Notes under the pieces: generated by a model | The model's database searches: none | What the model was told of the DNA's origin: nothing | Seen by the model: the letters and a program-made list of their open reading frames with translations, nothing else | Translations under genes and position numbers: made by a program | In this document: positions 18,036 through 26,495 of the stretch, piece by piece | How the letters are laid out: each line of letters begins with the position of its first letter | How positions within the stretch are numbered: the first letter of the stretch is position 1 | Assembly (NCBI RefSeq): GCF_030067675.1 | Contig: NZ_JASJEV010000003.1 | Coordinates: forward strand, 310,001-374,000 | Direction of reading: 5' to 3' | Length of the DNA: 64,000 bases | Source of the DNA: Chelatococcus albus | GTDB lineage: Bacteria > Pseudomonadota > Alphaproteobacteria > Rhizobiales > Beijerinckiaceae

Positions 18036-18740
18036 TCAGCTCACCGCGGCGGCGAACGTCTCGTCGAAGGAATAGCCTGCGCCGCGCACGGTGCGGATCG
18101 GATCGGGCCGGCGCGGCCGGTTGATGGCCTTGCGCAGCCGCCCGACATGGACGTCGACCGTGCGCTCGTCGATATAGACGTCGTGCCCCCACACGCCGTC
18201 GAGCAGCTGCTCCCGCGTGAAGACGCGCCCCGGGCTCTGCATCAGGAACTCGAGGAGCTTGAACTCGGTCGGCCCGAGGTGCAGCTCGCGACCGCCGCGG
18301 CGCACGCGCCGGGTCTCCCGGTCGAGTTCGATGTCCCCGGCGACGAGCAGCGTCGCAACGTGGCCGGGCTTGGCGCGACGCAGCAGCGCGCGCACCCGCG
18401 CCAGGAGCTCCGGGACCGAAAAGGGCTTCACCACATAGTCGTCAGCGCCGGTGGCGAGGCCGCGGACACGCTCGCCCTCCTCCCCGCGCGCGGTCAGCAT
18501 GATGATGGGCATGCGCTCGGTCTCGCTGCGGGCGCGCACGCGCCGGCACAGCTCGATACCGGAGAGCCCGGGCAGCATCCAGTCGAGCAGCACCAGATCC
18601 GGCACCTGCTCGCGCAGGCGGATTTCCGCCTCGTCGCCGCGCGCGACGCTGTCGACCTCGTAGCCCTCGGCCTCGAGATTGTAGCGGAGGAGAAGCGTCA
18701 GCGGCTCCTCGTCCTCGACGATCAGGATGCGCGTGCCCAT
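18036..18740 (-). CDS. phoB: Phosphate regulon response regulator PhoB
   Basis: An OmpR-family DNA-binding response regulator of 234 residues. The receiver domain has acidic residues in VEDEE, the phosphoacceptor Asp53 in LLDWMLPG, Thr in MLTARG and Lys in VKPFS. The winged helix follows (GPTEFKLLEFLMQSPGRVFTREQLL, VDVHVGRLRKAI, IRTVRGAGYSF). It is the last gene of phoR-pstSCAB-phoU-phoB. Phosphorylated PhoB should bind the Pho box at 24802-24830 and so feed back on its own operon. Confidence 0.96.
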   Translation of the reverse strand: MGTRILIVEDEEPLTLLLRYNLEAEGYEVDSVARGDEAEIRLREQVPDLVLLDWMLPGLSGIELCRRVRARSETERMPIIMLTARGEEGERVRGLATGADDYVVKPFSVPELLARVRALLRRAKPGHVATLLVAGDIELDRETRRVRRGGRELHLGPTEFKLLEFLMQSPGRVFTREQLLDGVWGHDVYIDERTVDVHVGRLRKAINRPRRPDPIRTVRGAGYSFDETFAAAVS

Positions 18741-18762
18741 GGTCCCGTCACCTGTCCCCGGA

Positions 18763-19479
18763 TCACTTGTCGACCGCTTCGGTCGTGGTGAAGCTCGACT
18801 TGTCGCCCTTCGGCCGCTCGACGCTCAGCGCAACGCCCGTGACGAGGTAGTGGATCGTCTCGGCGACATTGGTCGTGTGATCGCCGATGCGCTCGATGTT
18901 CTTCGCCAGGAAGAGGAGATGCGTGCAGAAGGTGATATTGCGCGGGTCCTCCATCATGTAGGTGAGGAGCTCGCGGAAGATCGAGGTGTAAAGTGCGTCG
19001 ATGCGCTCGTCGCGCTGCCACACGTCCATGGCGCGCTGGTCATCGCGCTGGGCGTAGGCGTCGAGCACATCCTTGAGCTGCGCCTGCACGAGATCGCTCA
19101 TGTGCTGCACGCCGCCGACGATCTTGGGCGGCTGCAGCTCGCCGCTGATCGCCACCACGCGCTTCGCCGTGTTCTTGGCGAGGTCACCGATGCGCTCGAG
19201 GTCGCCGGCGACGCGGATGGCCGACACTACCTCGCGCAGGTCGACGGCCATCGGCTGGCGGCGGGCGATCGTCAGGATGGCACGCTCCTCGATGTCGCGC
19301 TGCAGGGCGTCGAGCCTCGCGTCGGCGGCGATGATGGTCTGGGCGAGCGCCGCGTCCCGCCGCACGAGGGCGAGCGTCGCGTCGCCCAGCATCTTCTCCG
19401 CGATCCCGCCCATCTCCGCGATCTTGCTGCGCAGCGTGTCGAGATCCGTGTCGAAGGACGAGACGATATGTTCCGACAT
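18763..19479 (-). CDS. phoU: Phosphate signalling protein PhoU
   Basis: A 238-residue all-helical protein with two PhoU repeats, each a three-helix bundle. Repeat motifs are AGDLERIGDLAKNTAKR near residue 90 and AKNIERIGDHTTNVAETI near residue 197, which carry the E/D-x3-D metal-binding pattern. PhoU links the Pst transporter to PhoR and restrains the Pho response when phosphate is ample. It lies between pstB and phoB. Confidence 0.96.
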   Translation of the reverse strand: MSEHIVSSFDTDLDTLRSKIAEMGGIAEKMLGDATLALVRRDAALAQTIIAADARLDALQRDIEERAILTIARRQPMAVDLREVVSAIRVAGDLERIGDLAKNTAKRVVAISGELQPPKIVGGVQHMSDLVQAQLKDVLDAYAQRDDQRAMDVWQRDERIDALYTSIFRELLTYMMEDPRNITFCTHLLFLAKNIERIGDHTTNVAETIHYLVTGVALSVERPKGDKSSFTTTEAVDK

Positions 19480-19544
19480 GGCTCACGATCCTTTTCGTTA
19501 TCGGGCCGCCGCCGCGCCGGCTCGCGGGCGGCGCTCGCCTCGTC

Positions 19545-20363
19545 TCAGCCGAAGCGCCCGGTGATGTAGTCCTGCGTCCGCTTGTCTTCAGGCGTCGTGA
19601 AGATGTGCTCCGTCGGCCCCTGTTCCACGAGCTTGCCCAGGTGGAAGAAGGCCGTGCGCTGCGAAACGCGCGCCGCCTGCTGCATCGAATGCGTGACGAT
19701 GACGATGGTATAGTTCTCGCGCAGTTCGTCGATCAGCTCCTCGATGCGCGCTGTGGCGATGGGGTCGAGCGCCGAGCAGGGCTCGTCCATCAGGATGACC
19801 TCTGGGCTCACCGCAATCGCGCGCGCGATGCACAGGCGCTGCTGCTGGCCGCCGGAAAGCCCCGTGCCCGGCGCGTCGAGGCGGTCCTTCACCTCTTCGA
19901 AGAGGCTCGCGCGCTTCAGACTGCGCTCCACGATCTCGTCGAGCTCGGCCTTGGATTGCGCCAGGCCGTGGATGCGCGGACCGTAGGCAACGTTCTCGTA
20001 GATGGATTTCGGGAAGGGATTCGGCTTCTGGAAGACCATGCCGACACGGGCGCGCAGCTGCACGACGTCCAGCGAACGGTCATAGATATCCTCGCCGTCG
20101 AGCTCGATGCGCCCGGTCACGCGGCAGCTCGCAATCGTGTCGTTCATGCGGTTGATGCAGCGCAGGAACGTCGACTTGCCGCAGCCCGAGGGGCCGATGA
20201 AGGCGGTCACCGCCTGTTCGGGAATGTCGATCGAGACATTGTGCAGGGCATGCTTCTCGCCGTAGTGCACGTTCACGTCGCGGGCGACGACCTTGGGCTT
20301 GGCGACGGCGGTCGCGGGCTGCACCCCTGCTCCGGCCAGGTCGATCTGCGGCATCGTCGTCAT
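19545..20363 (-). CDS. pstB: Phosphate ABC transporter ATP-binding protein PstB
   Basis: The 272-residue ATPase powers high-affinity phosphate import. Walker [10 protein letters not shown] at about residues 57-65, signature [14 protein letters not shown], Walker [13 protein letters not shown], and the switch His in VTHSMQQA are all present. The N-terminal extension of about 25 residues is usual in alphaproteobacteria. Its start lies 24 bases downstream of the pstA stop. Confidence 0.97.
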   Translation of the reverse strand: MTTMPQIDLAGAGVQPATAVAKPKVVARDVNVHYGEKHALHNVSIDIPEQAVTAFIGPSGCGKSTFLRCINRMNDTIASCRVTGRIELDGEDIYDRSLDVVQLRARVGMVFQKPNPFPKSIYENVAYGPRIHGLAQSKAELDEIVERSLKRASLFEEVKDRLDAPGTGLSGGQQQRLCIARAIAVSPEVILMDEPCSALDPIATARIEELIDELRENYTIVIVTHSMQQAARVSQRTAFFHLGKLVEQGPTEHIFTTPEDKRTQDYITGRFG

Positions 20364-20387
20364 GGCTCACTCCCGGGAAATAGCGCG

Positions 20388-22145
20388 TCACCAGCGACGC
20401 TCGAAGCGGCGCCGCAGCAGGATCGCCACGCCGTTCATGATGAAGAGGAAAACGAGGAGCACGATGATGGCGCCCGCCGTCTTGGCCTGGAAGGCGGCCT
20501 CGGGCAGATCGGACCAGAGGAAGATCTGCACCGGCAGCACCGTGGCGGCGTCCGTCACCGCAGCCGGCACGTCGACGATGAAGGCCACCATGCCGATGAG
20601 GAGCAGCGGCGCCGTCTCGCCGAGGGCGTGCGCCATGCCGATGATGGTGCCCGTCATGATCCCCGGCATGGCGAGCGGCAGCACGTGGTGGAAGACCGCC
20701 TGCTGGTGCGACGCCCCGATGCCGAGCGCCCCCTCGCGAATCGACGGCGGCACGGCCTTCAGCGCCGCACGGCTCGCGATGATGATCGTCGGCAGGACGA
20801 GCAGCGCAAGCACGAGGCCGCCGACGAGCGGCGCCGAGCGTGGCAGGCCGAAGAAGTTGAGGAATACCGCGAGACCGAGCAGACCGAAGACGATCGACGG
20901 CACGGCCGCAAGATTGTTGATGTTGACCTCGACGAGGTCGGTCAGCCGGTTCTTCGGGGCGAATTCCTCGAGATAGATCGCAGCCCCGACCCCGACAGGC
21001 AGGCACAGCACGAGCGTGACCAGCATGGTGAGGGCCGAGCCGACGAGTCCGCCCAGGATGCCCGCCTGCTCCGGCTCGCGGCTGTCGCCGGAGGTGAAGA
21101 AGCGCGTGGCGAAGGCGCGCTCGACAAGGCCCTTGTCGCGCAGCTGTTCGAGCCAGGCAATCTGCTGGTCGCCGAGCTTGCGGTTGGCCTCCGGCTGGTC
21201 CAGCGTCACGACCTTCCAGGACCCGGCTGCCGCCGGCTGGGTCGAGGCGAGGGGCGCGAGCACGATGCCCGTCGCCTCGTTCGTGCCGAGCGAAGTCAGC
21301 TTGATGATGCCCCCATCGAGCACGACGAGCTTCGAGGGCTCGCTCGCGTCGAGCGGCTCCGCCCCGCCGGTCGCTGCGAGGCGCTGTTCCTTGTCCGCGG
21401 CCTGGGCGACGATCTCGGCGGCCTGCTGCTCGAGCCTGGCGCGCTCGTCCCCGGCAGGCAGAGCCGCGGCGCTGCGGAGCAGACGCTCGGCCTCGCGCCT
21501 GAGGCTGCGGGCGGTGGCCGCGAGCGCGCGCTTCGTATCGGCAAGATCGGCCGAGAAATCATCCGCCGTGCTCGTGAGCGTGATTTCGCCGGTCGTTGCG
21601 CTCGGGATGAGCGTGCCGCGGCCGCCGCGCTCGGAGCGCCCGGTCATCAGGCCCTTGAAATAGAGGTCGGCTGCATCGTCGAGAAGCGCCGGCACCGTGA
21701 AGGTCTTGCCGACGAGGGACGGATCGGCGAGCACGCGCTCGCGCACGGCGGCGGATGCCCCGGTCGACAGGAGGTCGTTGAAGAGCTTGCGCCGCGAGGC
21801 GCGATCCTTCACGCCGGGGAAGAGCTCCTGCAGGCTCGTCCGCAGCACCGCGTCGTAGTCGCCGCCCATGAGCGAGGTGCGCTCGAGCTTCCCGTCGGTC
21901 GATACCTGTTCCAGCGTCGGCGTGACGCCGAGCCTCACACGCGTCTCGAAGAAGGCTGGCCAGGCCTTGTTCACGACGTCGGCGATCAGCACGACGAGCA
22001 TGAGCGCGGCGAAGCCGACGGCGAGCATGCCGTAGAGGCGGAAACGGGCTTCCGCGCGATAACGTCGGCGGATGCGCGCCCTGGCCGCGTCCGGCGAGAG
22101 CCCGGCGCCGCTGGCACGCGTCAGAGGTGCGGCGAGATCAGTCAT
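20388..22145 (-). CDS. pstA: Phosphate ABC transporter permease PstA, long form
   Basis: At 585 residues this is about twice the length of Escherichia coli PstA. One N-terminal helix (about 38-60) is followed by a roughly 290-residue hydrophilic insert, probably periplasmic (DUF3333-like). The insert includes the charged helical stretch ADTKRALAATARSLRREAERLL. The six-helix MetI-type permease core runs from about 345, with the EAA-type loop SIREGALGIGASHQQAVFHHVLPLAMPGI. The insert is shared by other alphaproteobacterial PstA proteins, and its role is unknown. Its start overlaps the pstC stop by 8 bases. Confidence 0.95.
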   Translation of the reverse strand: MTDLAAPLTRASGAGLSPDAARARIRRRYRAEARFRLYGMLAVGFAALMLVVLIADVVNKAWPAFFETRVRLGVTPTLEQVSTDGKLERTSLMGGDYDAVLRTSLQELFPGVKDRASRRKLFNDLLSTGASAAVRERVLADPSLVGKTFTVPALLDDAADLYFKGLMTGRSERGGRGTLIPSATTGEITLTSTADDFSADLADTKRALAATARSLRREAERLLRSAAALPAGDERARLEQQAAEIVAQAADKEQRLAATGGAEPLDASEPSKLVVLDGGIIKLTSLGTNEATGIVLAPLASTQPAAAGSWKVVTLDQPEANRKLGDQQIAWLEQLRDKGLVERAFATRFFTSGDSREPEQAGILGGLVGSALTMLVTLVLCLPVGVGAAIYLEEFAPKNRLTDLVEVNINNLAAVPSIVFGLLGLAVFLNFFGLPRSAPLVGGLVLALLVLPTIIIASRAALKAVPPSIREGALGIGASHQQAVFHHVLPLAMPGIMTGTIIGMAHALGETAPLLLIGMVAFIVDVPAAVTDAATVLPVQIFLWSDLPEAAFQAKTAGAIIVLLVFLFIMNGVAILLRRRFERRW

Positions 22146-23517
22146 ATTGCTCTCGATATTTGCGGACGATGCGCAGCGCCACGACGTTCAGGAGGAGCGT
22201 GAAGAAGAAGAGCACGAAGCCGAGGGCGAAGGCCGAGAGCGTCTTCGCGCTGTCGAACTCCTGATCGCCCACGAGCAGCGTCTTGATCTGCACCGTGACG
22301 GTCGTCACCGCTTCGAGCGGATTGAAGGTCAGGTTGCCCGCGAGCCCCGCCGCCATCACCACGATCATCGTCTCGCCGACGGCGCGCGAGACGGCGAGCA
22401 TCAGCGCCGAGACGATGCCGGGCAGGGCCGCCGGCAGGACAACCTTCTTGATCGTCTCGGACCTGGTGGCGCCCATGCCGTAGGAGCCGTCGCGCAACGA
22501 CTGGGGCACGGCGTTGATCACGTCGTCCGACAGGGACGAGACGAAGGGGATGATCATCACCCCCATGACGAGGCCGGCCGCGAGCGCGCTCTCCGACGCG
22601 ACCGAGAGCCCGAGCGCCTCGCCCGTACTCTTGATGAAAGGCGCGACCGTGAGCGCGGCGAAGAAGCCGAAGACCACCGTCGGGATGCCCGCGAGAACCT
22701 CGAGGACGGGCTTGGCCACCGCCCGGAACTTCGGCGTCGCATATTCCGACATGTAGATCGCCGCGAAGAGGCCGACGGGTCCCGCGACGAGAATGGCGAT
22801 CAGCATGACGAGCGTGGTGCCGACGAAGAGCGGCACGGCGCCGAAGGCGCCGGACTGGCCCACCTGATCGGCGCGGATGGCGATCTGGGGCGACCACTGC
22901 AGGCCGAAGAGAAAGTCGTGCCAGGGATAGCGGCCGAAGAAGCGCAGCGTCTCGAACAACACCGAGAAGACGATGCCGACCGTGGTCAGCACCGCCACCG
23001 CCGAACAGGCGATGAGCGCGACCTTCGTCACGCGTTCGAAGCGGTTGCGCGCCCGGAAGTCGGGAGCAAGCTGGCGAGAGCCCCAGACGAAGCCACCGGC
23101 CGCCGCGGCGATGCCGAGCGCGAGCAGCAGGACCTCGGCAGCTGCGCGCGCCGAGCGATAGGCCTCACCCGCGGCCGCGAGCCCGGGGCTCGGCGCGCCC
23201 GCATACTGGCCGACGGCGACCAGACGCGCCTCCCGCAGCCGCGCGTCGTGCTCGAGCTCGCTCTTGGGTTGCAGGTCGGCCGGCAAGGCGGCGATCGCCC
23301 GGCTCTCCACGACGCGCGGCGCAAGCGGCGTCCAGGCGACGACGACGGCGAGCATCGGGATGACGCAGGCGACAGCGAGGAAGAGGCCGTGGTAGGTCGG
23401 CAGGGAGTGGAGGCGCGCCCCGGCGGCGACAAGGCGCTGCCCCTTCAGCCGTCCGGCGAGATAGGCGGCGACCGCTATGGCGACGAGAGCCAAGAAGAAG
23501 ACAGCAACCATCTCCAT
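22138..23517 (-). CDS. pstC: Phosphate ABC transporter permease PstC, long form
   Basis: A 459-residue inner-membrane permease. Before the standard core it carries about 170 extra residues with three predicted helices (about 3-22, 42-62, 125-145) and a short charged loop (LQPKSELEHDARLREARL). The core contains the permease EAA loop SLRDGSYGMGATRSETIKKVVLPAALPGI and ends NVVALRIVRKYREQYD. The long form pairs with the long PstA encoded next. It lies 117 bases downstream of pstS, with a hairpin in the gap. Confidence 0.95.
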   Translation of the reverse strand: MEMVAVFFLALVAIAVAAYLAGRLKGQRLVAAGARLHSLPTYHGLFLAVACVIPMLAVVVAWTPLAPRVVESRAIAALPADLQPKSELEHDARLREARLVAVGQYAGAPSPGLAAAGEAYRSARAAAEVLLLALGIAAAAGGFVWGSRQLAPDFRARNRFERVTKVALIACSAVAVLTTVGIVFSVLFETLRFFGRYPWHDFLFGLQWSPQIAIRADQVGQSGAFGAVPLFVGTTLVMLIAILVAGPVGLFAAIYMSEYATPKFRAVAKPVLEVLAGIPTVVFGFFAALTVAPFIKSTGEALGLSVASESALAAGLVMGVMIIPFVSSLSDDVINAVPQSLRDGSYGMGATRSETIKKVVLPAALPGIVSALMLAVSRAVGETMIVVMAAGLAGNLTFNPLEAVTTVTVQIKTLLVGDQEFDSAKTLSAFALGFVLFFFTLLLNVVALRIVRKYREQYD

Positions 23518-23587
23518 CCCCGATAGGAGGCGCGGCGTCCGCGGTCAGGGTCACCACGCCTTTGGACGCAAGAGGCGCGCATCACAA

Positions 23588-23616
23588 GGGCGGACGGCCC
23601 GAGAAGCCGCCCGCCC
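23588..23616 (-). promoter_or_regulatory. Hairpin between pstS and pstC
   Basis: GGGCGG-a-CGGC pairs with GCCG-c-CCGCCC around a 7-base loop: ten pairs with one internal mismatch. It lies 18 bases after the pstS stop codon. Such intercistronic hairpins usually slow 3'-to-5' decay or end part of transcription, so that the binding protein is made in excess over the permeases. No strong T-run follows on the minus strand (CCCTTGTG), so stabilisation is as likely as termination. Confidence 0.5.
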
Positions 23617-23634
23617 ATGTGGATATCGCACGCC

Positions 23635-24687
23635 TCAGAGGCCGGCTTCGGCCGAGAGCGTCGTCAGCGCCTGAACGTCGGCGCGCACCTTGGCGAGCTC
23701 AGCCTTCGGCAGCGGCACGAGGCCCTTGCGCGAGAGATACCCGTCCTCGCCCAGCGCCTTGTCGGAGACGTATTCGGCAATGAACTTGTCGAGCCCGGGC
23801 ACCACGCCGACGTGCTGCTTCTTGAAGTAGACGAAGAGCGGGCGGGCGACCTTGTACTGGCCTGACGAGATCGTGTCGAAGTCCGGCGCGACCCCGTCGA
23901 CCATGGCGCCCTTGATCTTCGCCGTGTTCTCCTCGAGGAACGAATAGCCGAACACGCCGACCGCCTTCGGGTTGGCGTCGAGCTTCTGCACGATGAGATT
24001 GTCGTTCTCGCCGGCATCGACCCACGCGCCGTCCTCGCGCAGCGACTTCCACGTCTTCTCGAAGGCCTTTGCATCGGCCTTCTTCAGCGCGGCGAGGGCC
24101 GGCACCTTCTCCGCGCCCTGCTCCATGACCAGTTCGAGGAAGGAGTCGCGCGTGCCCGACGTGGGCGGCGGGCCGAGCACTTCGATCTTCTCGTTCGGCA
24201 GCGACTTGTCGAGGTCCGACCAGGTCTTGTACGGATTGGCGACGAGCTTGCCGTCGGCGCCGGGTACTTCCCTGGCGAGGGCCAGGAACAGCTGCTCCTT
24301 CGTGAGCTTGAGGTCCGGCCCCTTCTTGGCGTTGGCGATGACGATGCCGTCGAAGCCAACCTTGAGCTCGACGATGTCCTTCACGCCATTCTTGGCGCAG
24401 TCGTCGAACTCCGACTTCTTCATGCGGCGCGAAGCATTCGTGGCATCCGGATGATCCGTGCCGACGCCGGCACAGAACAGCTTCATGCCGCCGCCCGTGC
24501 CGGTCGACTCCACGACCGGAGCCTTGCCGGCACCCGACTTGCCGAACTGCTCGGCGACCGCGGTCGTGAACGGGTAGACGGTGGAGGAACCGACGATGCG
24601 GATCTGGTCACGGGCCTCGGCGGCGCCGGCAATCGCCACGCTCGCGATCACGAGGGCCGCGGCGCTGATGGTGGAACGGAGAGTCAC
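23635..24687 (-). CDS. pstS: Phosphate-binding protein PstS
   Basis: The periplasmic phosphate receptor of the Pst system, 350 residues. The signal peptide (TLRSTISAAALVIASVAIAGAAEA) is followed by RIVGSSTVYPFTTAV with the phosphate-binding serine and threonine, VESTGTGGGMKLFCAG, and GPPPTSGTRDSF with the binding arginine. I choose GTG at 24687 because AAGGAG lies 7 bases upstream; a GTG at 24711 is in frame but lacks such a site. It is directly preceded by a three-repeat Pho box. Confidence 0.95.
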   Translation of the reverse strand: MTLRSTISAAALVIASVAIAGAAEARDQIRIVGSSTVYPFTTAVAEQFGKSGAGKAPVVESTGTGGGMKLFCAGVGTDHPDATNASRRMKKSEFDDCAKNGVKDIVELKVGFDGIVIANAKKGPDLKLTKEQLFLALAREVPGADGKLVANPYKTWSDLDKSLPNEKIEVLGPPPTSGTRDSFLELVMEQGAEKVPALAALKKADAKAFEKTWKSLREDGAWVDAGENDNLIVQKLDANPKAVGVFGYSFLEENTAKIKGAMVDGVAPDFDTISSGQYKVARPLFVYFKKQHVGVVPGLDKFIAEYVSDKALGEDGYLSRKGLVPLPKAELAKVRADVQALTTLSAEAGL

Positions 24688-24801
24688 GCTAGGTCTCCTT
24701 GAGCTTTGCACCGGCAGGGCGCGACATGGCCGTCGCTTCGGCTCGACCTCTCTCCCTGCCCTGGACGATGCCGATTGGTATCGTCCGACGACGCACTGTC
24801 T

Positions 24802-24830
24802 ATGACATCGACGTGACGTCTCGATGACAG
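24802..24830 (-). promoter_or_regulatory. Pho box (three direct repeats) upstream of pstS
   Basis: Read toward pstS the sequence is CTGTCAT-CGAG-ACGTCAC-GTCG-ATGTCAT: three 7-base repeats each separated by exactly 4 bases, giving the 11-base period at which PhoB dimers bind. The first repeat matches the consensus CTGTCAT fully, the third at six of seven, the middle at five of seven. It lies 115 bases upstream of the pstS start, between phoR and pstS, so PhoB can boost pstS and downstream genes independently of phoR. Confidence 0.88.
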
Positions 24831-24856
24831 TTCAACGCATTGATTATAAACGATCT

Positions 24857-26167
24857 TCAGGCCCCGTCGGCAGGGGGAATGACAGGCAGCGAGACGCAGA
24901 ACGATGCGCCTTCGCCGGGTTGGCTGTCGATCGTCAGGCGGCCGCGATGGCGGTTGACGATATGTTTGACGATGGCGAGGCCGAGCCCCGTGCCTCCCTT
25001 CTCACGGCTGGCGGCGACGTCGACGCGATAGAAGCGTTCCGTCAGGCGGGGCAGATGCTCGGGCGCGATGCCGGGCCCGTAGTCGCGCACGCATACGGTC
25101 ACTTCGCCGGCCGCACCGTCCGAGCGCTCGATGCCCACGTCGACCCGGCCGCCCGACTGGCCGTATTTCACCGCGTTCTCGATCAGGTTCTCGAAGACGC
25201 GCAGGAGCTCGTCGCGCTCGCCGCGCACGGTCACCGGCAGGGGCGGCGCCTTGAGATTGATGTCCACGCCCCTCTCGCGCGCGAGCGGAGCGAGCGTGTC
25301 GATCATGTGGCGGACCACGGCGACGAGGTCGACCGGCGTCTGCGGCTGCACATGGGCGCTGAGCTCGATGCGCGACAGCGAGAGAAGATCGTCGATGAGG
25401 CGCGACATGCGCCGCGCCTGTTCGCGCATGATGACGAGAAAACGCTCGCGCGCCGCCTGGTCGTTCCGCGCCGGCCCCTGCAGGGTCTCGATGAAGCCCA
25501 TGAGGGAAGCAAGAGGCGTGCGCAGCTCATGGCTTGCATTGGCGACGAAATCGACGCGCATGTGCTCGAGCCTTCGGGCGGCCGTGAGATCGCGGAAGAA
25601 CAGCGCCGCTCCCGCGTAGTGCCCGCCCTCCGCCTGCACATCACCGAGGGCAGTGATGTGCACCTCGAAGACCCGTTCGACGGGCACGCGTTCCAGATAC
25701 TCGGCCGTCAGTGCTTCACCCTTGCGCAGCACGGCCTCGATGCCGTCGAGAACCTCGGGCGCCCGCAGGGCGAAGGAAAATGGATGCGCGAGGCGCAGAC
25801 CCGGCAGCATGGCCTTCGCGGCGCGGTTGGCATCGACCACGAGGCCGCGGCGATCGACGATGACAACCGGGTCCGGAAGCGCGGCGAGCACCGCCGCCGG
25901 CGAGGCGAAGGCATCGTCCCTGCGTTCGCGCGGCGAGGCGATCCTCTCGCTCAGCGGCCGACGATCGCGAAACAGGAGGACGGGCAGGCCCACGGCGGCA
26001 ACGCCCGCCGCCAGCAGCCACCAGCCCCAGCTACCCGACACAACGGCGGCGAGCGTGAAGACCCCGCAGGCCAGCAGGGCGGCGCGGAGCGCGATACCGC
26101 GCGCACTGAGACGCAGCCGGCCGCGCACAGGCCGCCGCATGTCCTCGTCCAGGTCACTATCCGGCAC
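24857..26167 (-). CDS. phoR: Phosphate regulon sensor histidine kinase PhoR
   Basis: A 436-residue membrane sensor kinase. Two close hydrophobic helices (about 27-44 and 48-66) anchor it without a large periplasmic loop, as is normal for PhoR. A PAS-like domain follows (about 90-195), then the phosphoacceptor His213 in ASHELRTPLAS and the ATPase domain with N box NLIENAVKYG, G1 DYGPGI and G2 GGTGLGLAIVKHI. The start is GTG at 26167 with GGAGGGG 8 bases upstream. It lies first in the cluster, before the Pho box. Confidence 0.94.
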   Translation of the reverse strand: MPDSDLDEDMRRPVRGRLRLSARGIALRAALLACGVFTLAAVVSGSWGWWLLAAGVAAVGLPVLLFRDRRPLSERIASPRERRDDAFASPAAVLAALPDPVVIVDRRGLVVDANRAAKAMLPGLRLAHPFSFALRAPEVLDGIEAVLRKGEALTAEYLERVPVERVFEVHITALGDVQAEGGHYAGAALFFRDLTAARRLEHMRVDFVANASHELRTPLASLMGFIETLQGPARNDQAARERFLVIMREQARRMSRLIDDLLSLSRIELSAHVQPQTPVDLVAVVRHMIDTLAPLARERGVDINLKAPPLPVTVRGERDELLRVFENLIENAVKYGQSGGRVDVGIERSDGAAGEVTVCVRDYGPGIAPEHLPRLTERFYRVDVAASREKGGTGLGLAIVKHIVNRHRGRLTIDSQPGEGASFCVSLPVIPPADGA

Positions 26168-26495
26168 GCAGGTCCCCTCCGGATCGGCGCGTCTTCTTCG
26201 CTTCTAGAGCATGATGCCGGGGACCACGAAGTGGTTTTCGCCGGACATCACGATCCAACCCATTAGAATCGAACGGCTTCGCAAGTTCGGAGCGAATCGC
26301 CGCGAAGCCATCGCGACCGGAAGGCCGCGGCCCCGTCTTGCCCGTGGATCACCTGCGAACGCACCGGGCGAAACAAGGTGCGGTGTGGCCGCAACGAGCG
26401 TCCCTGGAGCCGCGCTGCGGCCGCTCTCCCGCTTGCCTTGCGACCATGGGTCAGTTTGTTAGCCTCGCCCCAATCGCAAGGCGGAGGAAACGACC
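26168..26495. other. Divergent phoR / ppk2 intergenic region
   Basis: About 328 bases with no supported gene. The phoR-proximal part contains a stem-loop element (26206-26250) that resembles rhizobial intergenic palindromic repeats. No Pho-box repeat (CTGTCAT with 11-base period) is visible on either strand. The ppk2 side ends with a ggagga ribosome-binding site. Confidence 0.6.
26206..26250. repeat. RIME-like intergenic palindromic element (degenerate)
   Basis: The stretch starting agagcatgatgccgg forms a nested stem: TGATG-CCGG pairs with CCGG-a-CATCA, and inside it CCAC-gaa-GTGG. The opening agagcatgat and the central gtggttttc recall the palindromic intergenic repeats widespread in Rhizobiales genomes. 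Only one copy was noticed in the window, so the family assignment rests on memory of the motif. Confidence 0.4.

Noticed and set aside
19605-22202. An 865-codon open frame on the plus strand across pstB and pstA
   Set aside because: It is antisense to two unmistakable Pst genes; long shadow frames are expected in GC-rich DNA and the translation is Arg/His/Asp-rich without any domain.
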